Assembly (NCBI GenBank): GCA_949592205.1
Contig: CATIUR010000004.1
Location: 84,419,337-84,483,336, forward strand
Direction of reading: 5' to 3'
Length of the DNA: 64,000 bases
From: Helichrysum umbraculigerum
Taxonomy: Eukaryota; Streptophyta; Magnoliopsida; Asterales; Asteraceae
Positions 57,402-64,000 of this stretch are shown here, piece by piece. Below the pieces are notes generated by a model. It made no database searches. It was not told where the DNA came from and was given only the letters and a program-made list of their open reading frames with translations. The stretch's first letter is position 1; each line of letters starts with the position of its first letter. The position numbers and the translations under genes were made by a program.

Positions 57402-58323
57402 TCGAATACTTGTATAAATGCGTACGTACTTGGTACGAATGTTTGAGGTTTAAATTGGGCGCGAAAATTGCCCCTTTTTGACCGGGTGTTACATCCCCAC
57501 TCGAACCGTGCCTACATCTCTCTAGTTCTCTAGAGAGAGAAACTAGAGAGAGAAACTACGCTAAACTAATCTAGAGAGAGAAAATACTTAGAGAGAGAGT
57601 GAGAAAATGAAAATGTGAGAAAATGATGTGATGAAGGTGTGTGAAATGGGGATGAGGAGCTCTCTATTTATAGGCATCCAAGGAATCAAGAGTACAAGTC
57701 CACAAGCATGCACGTACAAGCAAAATGAAGCAAAACGAGAACATACGGGGGGTACCCAGGCCATACATGGACCTATACAGGCCGTACACGGCTTCATGGT
57801 GGCCGTGTGCTAGGCCGTGTGATTTTTTTGGCTTTTCTCGTTGCTTAGTTCGCGCGTATCTTCTTCGTTTCATGTCCGTTTGACTTGATTCTTTCTCCTA
57901 CAGTCTCATAATTCCGTTACGCTTCTAATGATGCCAATTCGGTAAGAATTGAAGGCGTGGAGCCAAGGCGTGTCCAGAATACGTCTCGTAATCTTCGGTT
58001 GTGCTGTTTGTTGCGTATCTCTCTCATCCTTGATCCAATCTGAACAATCCTTATATCCACATTCTTGTGATCTCCATGGCTACAAAATAAGATAGTTTTG
58101 AGGCATTGGTATGGAGTTTACAGTTGAATTAGGGTTAGGCTCAGTATAGTGCCTATTTAGGTCAGTTTTCTGTCCTTTTTGCTTGATTTTCTAAAGACGG
58201 ACAAGATTATACATTTCTAACAAAAGTTGGTGAATAATGATGATTTTAAGATGTATTTGTTAGAAAAGAGCTAAGTATGGGACAAATAATGTATGTAAAA
58301 ACATGACTTTTTGCGATACATCA

Positions 58324-60891
58324 AATATCCCACACTTAAGCTTTTGCTTGTCCTCAAGCAATCCTCATTTGAAAAATAGTTTTTGAAAAATTATTTTGGA
58401 TGCTTAGAGTATCTTCCGCAGAAAGTCACTTTCTTCAAATTAGATAAATCTTTTCGGAAAGTAAGCATCAACAAAAATTAACTATACTTAAACATAAAAC
58501 TGATCAACCCTTTTTGGCATACTTTGCAACTCTCGAGACGTAGATGTACATGACTGGACGATTCTCACAAGTGGGTCACTCAATTCACTCAAAGTGTAGC
58601 GGGTTACCTATAATCTATAGAAACGAAATCGCTCATTGCCAGTCATGCAGCGCTTATCGTCATAGGCTTGGTCGAGAATCGAATCTCCACCACTCCTTTG
58701 AGAACGGTGCTAATTATCCCAAGGCATTTTAATCGGGTTGTGTGAATAAAGGTAAAGTGGGTAAGGATAGGGGTAGGTTGGTCAATGGTTTTTAGGGTTT
58801 TGGAACTTCAGACTCGGAGCTTTTCAAACATCAAAGCAAGTTTTACTTGAGACAACCACTAGAGTAGACTCATCTCCTAGAGGAATAATCTTTTATTTTG
58901 ATGTTTCTTTTGAGATCTAACGGATTTTTCTTCTTTGGAGAGCAGTCTTCTCATTTGAGGTCTTCTAGGAGTTCTCCAAGGTCTGTTTATCTTTTCTTTT
59001 TCTTCTTTTTATGAACTCGAAGATCCTTCATGTAGTGAGACATCTTTGACTTCTCTTTTGACAAGTACCAATTTTTCGTACTGTCTTCTGCGGATAATAT
59101 CTTCGTGACGGGTACTAACTTCGCTTTTGTACCGTATCTTCTTTTTAGATTCTTTCTTTTTTTAAAACACTTGAAAGGTATGGAGAGATGTTTGAAGATG
59201 AGACACCAATAGAAAGATATCTCAAGCAATGCTTTACTTATGATCTATGAAGTTCACGAGCTGGAATGGTGTTTAGTGGGAAAGTGTTTGTGTAGTGGGG
59301 AAGTTTTTAGGGTTTTTGTGGTTTTGAAATGAAATGGCTAAGGCGCAAAGGGTTTTCTAATCGGATCATCAACAATCTTAGAAAGAAAGTTGGAAGGGTT
59401 GGCTTGAAAAGATATGAAAGAAATGGGTTAATCCTAATAAATGCCAAGATCATCTAATTGCACCTATACCGCATACGGCACTCATTGGTATGGTCTCGAA
59501 ACGCATTACAGGAGCAACTTCTAATTCAAAGACACATGCATCGGTGCACACTCCGAAATGAAAGTGAAGCATTAAAAATGAATGCTTATAATGGTCTCAA
59601 ATACCTCACAACAAAAGGGGTTATATGCACCAAGTCATGCGATGCCTAAAGGATTTCTCAATTTCAGTTTAAGATACATTCTTATTTTTGCCTTATCTTA
59701 CTTTTCATAGTAATTTATTTATTTTGACAGAAAGTTTATCCCTTTAAAAGAATTTTCTAAGACTAAAATCTTTTGAAAAATATTCGAAATCAAACGAATG
59801 GATGTCGAACACCGTCGAGGTTGGATTTTCGAATGTTTTGGTGATTAAAAATCTCAACCTTTTTGGTTGGTTTTGCGAAATTGTTTTGAAAAAGTTTGAA
59901 TGAAAACGGAGGTATTACTTTGGACCGGCAAATATAAACTTGCGGTATTTATATACCATGTATCCCACACTTAAAACAACATTGTCCTCAATGTTCATTG
60001 CTAAGACGTAGGATTTTCTTAAGGAAAAATCCCACACTTAGGTTTTGAAATAGTGGAACAATTTTAAGTGTTTTGAAAAATTTGGTGGGATAGAATCCCA
60101 CATTTAGAATTTAGGCATATTAGGATATATGGTAATGGCGAAAATCGTGACTAAAAGAAAGGAACTTCCCTAAGCTAGAGACGCGGAGATGTGTTTAAAG
60201 AAAGAAGCGGCGATCTGTAGGTGATTGAAGTTTCTTGGTTGATTCCATGTAGAAAGCAGTTTCTTCGTGAACGATCGGCACCTCCTTTCCTCAATTCTCA
60301 TTTGCAAAAACACATTTCACTCATTCTAGCTAAGAAAAATAGAGATTAAAACATAATAAGTAAACTAAATAACTGATAACTAAATACTGAAAATAAAGAA
60401 ACTAAGTAGACTATGTCTGGTAGTTCATGTCCCAAAAATATAACAAAATAAAGTTCCACAACCACAAAGCAAGTCAAAAGTATGGATAAGAGGAAATAGT
60501 AAGTATGTAGATAAGGGTGCACAGATCTAGGGTGCTGGAGAGTCCTGATCAAAGTCCTGAACAGATGGCTGAACCGGTGGAGGAACTGAGGAAGGTCCGG
60601 CAACTGACTGCTGACCACTGGAGACTCACTGCTTCTCTGACCTCACCTGCCTGTAATGCATCAATACATCTCTAATGGAGCAGGCAGGTAACTTCATCGG
60701 ATCCTTTAAGGCCAACTGTCGAGAGTCCTCCAAAGTCATCCCCTCGTTCTCCATCTTTGTCCTGTAAATATGCCTAAGCATATCCTCTGTAGGAAGCTCA
60801 TCAGAAGGTATAGGGTCTAATGCCAACAACCCTGCAAACTCTGATAATGTGAAAGGATCAGTGCCCAAATGAACAATGATAAACGCCAAAA
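58324..60891 (-). mobile_element. Element B internal 3' region (Athila/Tat-like), truncated by E
   Basis: Starts with the PPT (aatatcccacacttaag) and the hairpin word 'gcttgtcctcaagca' next to LTR B. Family blocks follow in the same order as in C: 'cctataccgcatacggcac' (59463), 'aaatgaaagtgaagcat' (59558), and PPT-like motifs near 59963, 60030 and 60090, the first beside 'caacattgtcctcaatgttc'. It then reaches the C-terminus of the ATHILA-like ORF, cut at 60891 by element E. The remaining 5' part of B would lie beyond E. Confidence 0.75.
60626..60889 (-). pseudogene. ATHILA ORF1-like C-terminal fragment of element B
   Basis: An open stretch of 87 codons collinear with the C-terminal part of the element C ORF (PTEDMLRHIYRTKMENEGMT in B against PTESMLRQAYMTLLEQAGVT in C; PACSIRDVLMHYRQVRSEKQ in B against PTATLRDILIQLKLINAEEQ in C). 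A TGA at 60626-60628 ends it about 30 codons earlier than in C, yet similar sequence (VSSGQQSVAGPS) continues in frame behind the stop. The N-terminal part is separated by the insertion of element E. Confidence 0.75.
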
Positions 60892-62422
60892 TGTACTATA
60901 TTGTAGTACTAATTTACCCCGTGCTTGATAGATTTCTAATGCATTTTATGTGAATAAGATACTCATTTCGTTCATATTTGCAATTAGGAGTTTAATCGGA
61001 GCTTGGATCGAAAAGAAACAGAAAACGAGCTAATCGCTAAGAAATGTTGCTAAAAGAATAAAACATTGGACAAGAGAAGATTAGATCGAAGTAAAAGATG
61101 ATCAATTTGTCGAAGCCGGAAGATTAAATGAAGAAAATATGGAAAAATTCCTGAAAATGAATCCATCCGCCGGATGGATCAAGGCGGTGGAGGCCCAGGC
61201 TACGCGAAGCTGGGCTGGGCTTATTTTCAATCCATCCGCCGGATGGATCAATTTGGCAGAATTAGGTTAAAATCTCATTTTGCCTCATTTTAACCCTAAT
61301 TTTTTCATAACCCAAAACCAGAGGATAGAAGTCGACTAGCAGAGGTTTCTCTCCCATTTTGGGAGCAAATCAATGGCGATTCGGAGGCGGAAAAGGCTAG
61401 GAGCAATTCTTATTGATTCTACTTCATTCGGTTTATGATTCGGTTTGCATATCATCTTACGATTTCAATTTAAACATGTCTATGTGTTTTATTTGGGATT
61501 ATGAATATGATTTTGTACAATTGAATCATGAATTATACTTTATGTATATTGTTTAGTTTAAGAACCTTTGATTATGATTGTTTGAAGGTTATAATTGTGT
61601 TTTGAATCAATTGACTGATTGAAGATTGTTACGTTGTCCGTAGAACCTTGTTTATTGGTGATTGTTAGTTATTACTTAACGTGGTTAATAGTGTCATTGA
61701 GATTGAGTTCCTTTGATATTGTTGATTATTGATGATTATGAATCTAGGTTTATAGTCATTGCTAAATATATTGAGTTTGATAGGTTAAGAGAATAGTAAC
61801 TAATCAATCTAAAATGAGCAAGCTAATAAGTGATTATTAGTAGGTATTGTTGAGTCATACCGCAAGGATTAATCATAACAAATCGTGAACACTTAATGCA
61901 CAATCTAGGGAAAAGCACGCAATAGAGCAACATTCTTACGATGTCGGATCGATGTTTAATGTGGGACTCTAGATTGTAGATATTAGTTAACCAGAACCGG
62001 AGACTAGTATACATTTAACTTGGATTCTTTGATTAGTAACTAAGTTAATATAAAAGAAATCACAATCAGACAATCCAAACACATGAACCGGATAATATGA
62101 ATCTGAGTGTGAAGACTCTGAGCAATTACATGTCTATCTCCGATTGTTTATCTTTTCCTCATTATCTTGTTTTATGTTGTTTGGTTTAGTTAATTAGTTC
62201 ATTTTGAACGTTCATGCGGAACTAAAACGTAACCCCTATTTTACTGCTTTATCAATAATTCCAATTTAACTGAATAACATCGTTCCCGTGTTCCTGTGAT
62301 CGACCTAGACTTATCATAGCTATACTATTCCGATCGGGTATTCTTGCCTGGTTGTGTGATAGCATTGATTGGTATATCCTGTACTTTATAAATAATAAAA
62401 CTGGACGCTTTCACACGCATCA
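60892..62422 (+). repeat. 5' LTR of element E
   Basis: The start tgtactatattgtag is set where the element B frame is broken; the end ...cacacgcatca is set by the adjoining AGTTTT spacer and PBS. Length 1,531. It contains two near-identical palindromes atccatccg/c/cggatggat at 61161-61179 and 61230-61248. The left border rests on the TG and on the break in B and could be off by a few bases. Confidence 0.7.
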
Positions 62423-62428
62423 AGTTTT

Positions 62429-62522
62429 TGGCGCCGCTGCCGGGGAACACTTAACCAGATGAACTTTTGTTCTGCCGGGGAACACTTAACCGGTTGGACT
62501 ATTGTTCTGCCGGAGAACGGTT
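62429..62522 (+). promoter_or_regulatory. PBS of element E with tandemly repeated downstream half
   Basis: TGGCGCCGCTGCCGGGGAAC (62429-62448) is the tRNA-Asp-type PBS after the AGTTTT spacer. Its distal half, 'ctgccggggaacacttaacc', recurs after 'ttgtt' at 62472, and a third, shorter copy 'ctgccggagaac' lies at 62507, giving three copies about 35 bases apart. Confidence 0.8.
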
Positions 62523-62544
62523 GCTTATTCGATTAAGTTGGAAA

Positions 62545-62625
62545 ATATAAAAAAAATATAAATAAATTAAAAAAATAAATTAAAAAAATAAAAAAATTAA
62601 TAAAAAAATAAAAAAAATAAAAAAA
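62545..62625. repeat. A/T-only low-complexity tract
   Basis: About 80 bases of almost only A and T, built from 'aaaaaataaa' variants. Confidence 0.9.
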
Positions 62626-63654
62626 TCTTTTTAATCACGCACAATTTTATAGGCTTGATTTGCTAAACAAATATTTTTTGTCTTGTCTAGAATTTGTGAT
62701 GATTAATTATGTAATTTGGTTGTAAATAATTGTTTACTTGTTAATTATATGTATATGCATGTTATATAATTTAGTTTTTAATGGAGCGAAGTTTTTGAAT
62801 TTGGTTTGCACAGACGTTCAACCGGCGGTTGTGCGCACCAGCCGACGGTTGGAAGGTTATTTTTGAGAATAAATTTTTCTCTGCTCTGTTTCTATATATT
62901 ATGTACTAATTATTATTGCTTATTTCCTGTACCTTATTTTATTTAGGTTTTTGTGTATTAATATATTAGTTTTAATTTTCAGTTATTTTGTTTTCTTGTT
63001 CTGTTTTTTTTTTGTTTTCTTGTTAGTTTTTTTGGAGTTTCAAACTTTGTGGGTGTGTTCCCTGGGAACCCTCACGAGACTATAACTCGTCCACTCGGGA
63101 TACCGAGGGGTTTAAAGGCTTATTGCATACGCTAAATGCAATCGTGATGCCTACGGAAGTGAGCTGTTGTATATTTTCAGAATCAGATCAAGAAAGCATT
63201 TTTCTTCAAGATCAGGGGAGTTTTCTGTTCACTTCTTTTCTATTCCCTATTTTACGATTCCTTGTTTTTCAATGAAGACATTGCTTTATTTTAAGTGGGG
63301 GATGGGGGAAAAGAAGTGTGTTTGTCCTGAGTTATAAATCGATAAATTATTGGAAGACTTTAGAACTTTGTTTTAAAGGCATAAGGCATTCTATGTTAGT
63401 CATTTTTCAACCCAAATTTTTCTTTTAAAAATGTATTCTCTTTAAGATTAGAAAAGATAGTTCATCACGTGATGTATCGATAGGCAATCTATGTGTAAGT
63501 TGTTGAGTTATTAAATAAAATTAATGCAAGAAGTATGCGATATTCCGAGAGGTCCTTTAGCAATGTATGACTTTAGTCTTAATTCTTATATATGATAGCG
63601 TGCGATATGCCATAATTTTGGAATTTAATTAATATCATTTGGGGATATACTGGG

Positions 63655-63890
63655 TGTTGTTTCCTCTGTTGTACGTAAGTACAGACCTGGTCTCCGCCAG
63701 TATATTTAATGAAAAAAGAGCAAAAAGAGTTTAAAAGAACTTTTGATTTAAAAATGTAGTCAAATTATGTCGCTTTGTTGTACTAAGGTACAGACCTGCC
63801 ACCAATGGTTTGACTAAAAAGTTATTATGCTAAACCAAAGTTAAGTTATGTCGCTCTCTTGTGTTAAGGCACAGACCTGTCACCAATGTC
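63655..63890. repeat. Three spaced copies of a 'tacagacctg...caccaatg' block
   Basis: Three imperfect copies at about 63669, 63777 and 63856: 'ttgtacgtaagtacagacctg', 'ttgtactaaggtacagacctg' and 'tgtgttaaggcacagacctg'. Each is followed by 'cc(g/a)ccagt/caccaatg', and the second and third are preceded by 'tatgtcgct'. Confidence 0.7.
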
Positions 63891-64000
63891 TTGACTTGAA
63901 AAATGATTATTTTAATTGGATATCCATGATATGTGTAATATTAGCACGTGATATGTATAAGGGTATTTTTCTATTGAGAATCAAGGGTAAAGCTGCTAAA

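Larger units (their letters stand above)
54096..57493 (-). repeat. Solo LTR D (Tekay-like), 3.4 kb
   Basis: Plus-strand borders tgtaacacccccaaatttcgg and ...gaccgggtgttaca, flanked by the perfect duplication tcccc (54091-54095 and 57494-57498). No internal region or second LTR, so it is a solo LTR left by recombination. Read on the minus strand: a (TA)n run (57343-57396) near the start, a CT-rich leader (56925-57080), TTGGTAAGAAAT (donor-like, plus 56836-56845), TCGCA-type repeats (56435-56700), G/C hairpins (56257-56343), the gtgagt...gcccc block (near 56090), then the 20-bp array (55194-55331). Confidence 0.92.
40221..58323 (-). repeat. 3' LTR of element B, interrupted by element C and solo LTR D
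   Basis: Left border tgttgcgccgtcag (40221); right border ...gatacatca at 58323, next to the PPT 'aatatcccacacttaa'. Removing C (41838-54040 plus one TSD) and D (54096-57493 plus one TSD) leaves about 2.49 kb, like A and C. The reconnecting pieces make sense: left of C 'gtaacactgagtagtacaag', between C and D 'cttgaaaacttcaatacaat', right of D 'actcgaaccgtgcc', in the order seen uninterrupted in the LTRs of C (43291-43380). It has a TATA box (57664-57674, minus) and GC-rich promoter words (57755-57815). Confidence 0.8.
60892..64000 (+). mobile_element. Element E, plus-strand LTR element with tRNA-Asp PBS, partial
   Basis: 5' LTR 60892-62422, then a PBS and internal sequence to the window edge. 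No ORF over the 1.5 kb of visible internal sequence, which holds AT-only low-complexity DNA (62545-62625), two 'accggcggttg/gccgacggttgg' words (62820-62850) and a purine tract aagtgggggatggggg (63293-63308). It is therefore probably non-autonomous or has a long untranslated leader. The left flank caaaa (60887-60891) is the candidate target duplication; the right end is out of view. Confidence 0.75.

Noticed and set aside
63060..63120. GC-rich stretch that resembles a tRNA arm region
   Set aside because: I could not fold a full cloverleaf with a proper anticodon loop and T arm; no tRNA gene is supported anywhere in the window.
63293..63308. aagtgggggatggggg as the true PPT of element E
   Set aside because: The sequence after it does not resemble the start of LTR E (tgtactatattg), so it cannot be the PPT next to a 3' LTR; listed only as a purine tract.

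Overview
This window is plant nuclear DNA, most likely from a member of the daisy family (Asteraceae). It holds no bacterial-style operons, rRNA or CRISPR. It consists of nested LTR retrotransposons around a single recognisable host gene, a four-exon pectate lyase on the minus strand (17595-19670). That protein resembles the short-ragweed/mugwort pollen pectate lyase (Amb a 1/Art v 6) type, especially at its C-terminus, and this is the main basis for the family-level guess. The species cannot be told from sequence alone.

Left part (1-17146). An antisense, Tekay-like long LTR enters from the left edge and ends at 2545. A 1.4-kb stretch follows with a putative CACTA terminus and a putative copia LTR/PBS remnant. 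A second long LTR (H, 4154-17146) stands alone and is split by a complete Ty3/gypsy chromovirus, copy 1 (6236-16380). Copy 1 has TG...CA LTRs of about 2.34 kb, an initiator-Met-type PBS, a PPT and a perfect 5-bp target duplication (atact). Its gag-pol is broken by a 65-bp deletion in the integrase, and its extra upstream ORF by one stop codon.

Middle (17147-40220). The pectate lyase gene sits in a roughly 5-kb island with ends of probable Helitron (21041) and CACTA (21692) elements upstream of it. Next comes an antisense long LTR (F, from 22281). It is interrupted by chromovirus copy 2 (22715-33139, TSD gttgc, one in-frame stop in pol), by a 665-bp hAT-type MITE (35048-35712, TSD gttgcgac), and then by element A (from 35890).

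Right part (35890-64000). Three minus-strand elements of one Athila/Tat-like family (A, B, C) are nested into each other. Element C is structurally complete (41838-54040, TSD tagag, tRNA-Asp-type PBS, hairpin plus PPT). It carries no gag-pol of recognisable type, only an uncharacterised 408-codon ORF and an ATHILA-ORF1-like ORF with a single internal TAG. A solo LTR (D, 54096-57493, TSD tcccc) also sits in the LTR of B. A plus-strand element E (from 60892), with the same PBS type, interrupts the internal region of B.

Items that most deserve a second look are: (i) the pol-less element C, whose two ORFs may share a distant domain; (ii) an extra coiled-coil ORF upstream of gag in both chromovirus copies; (iii) fast-changing TCGCA-type tandem repeats at the same relative place in several different LTRs; (iv) arrays of PPT-like motifs in the 3' region of A, B and C; (v) CCGTATACGG palindromes just upstream of the TATA box of C. 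All domain and family calls are by eye; no search or alignment program was run.
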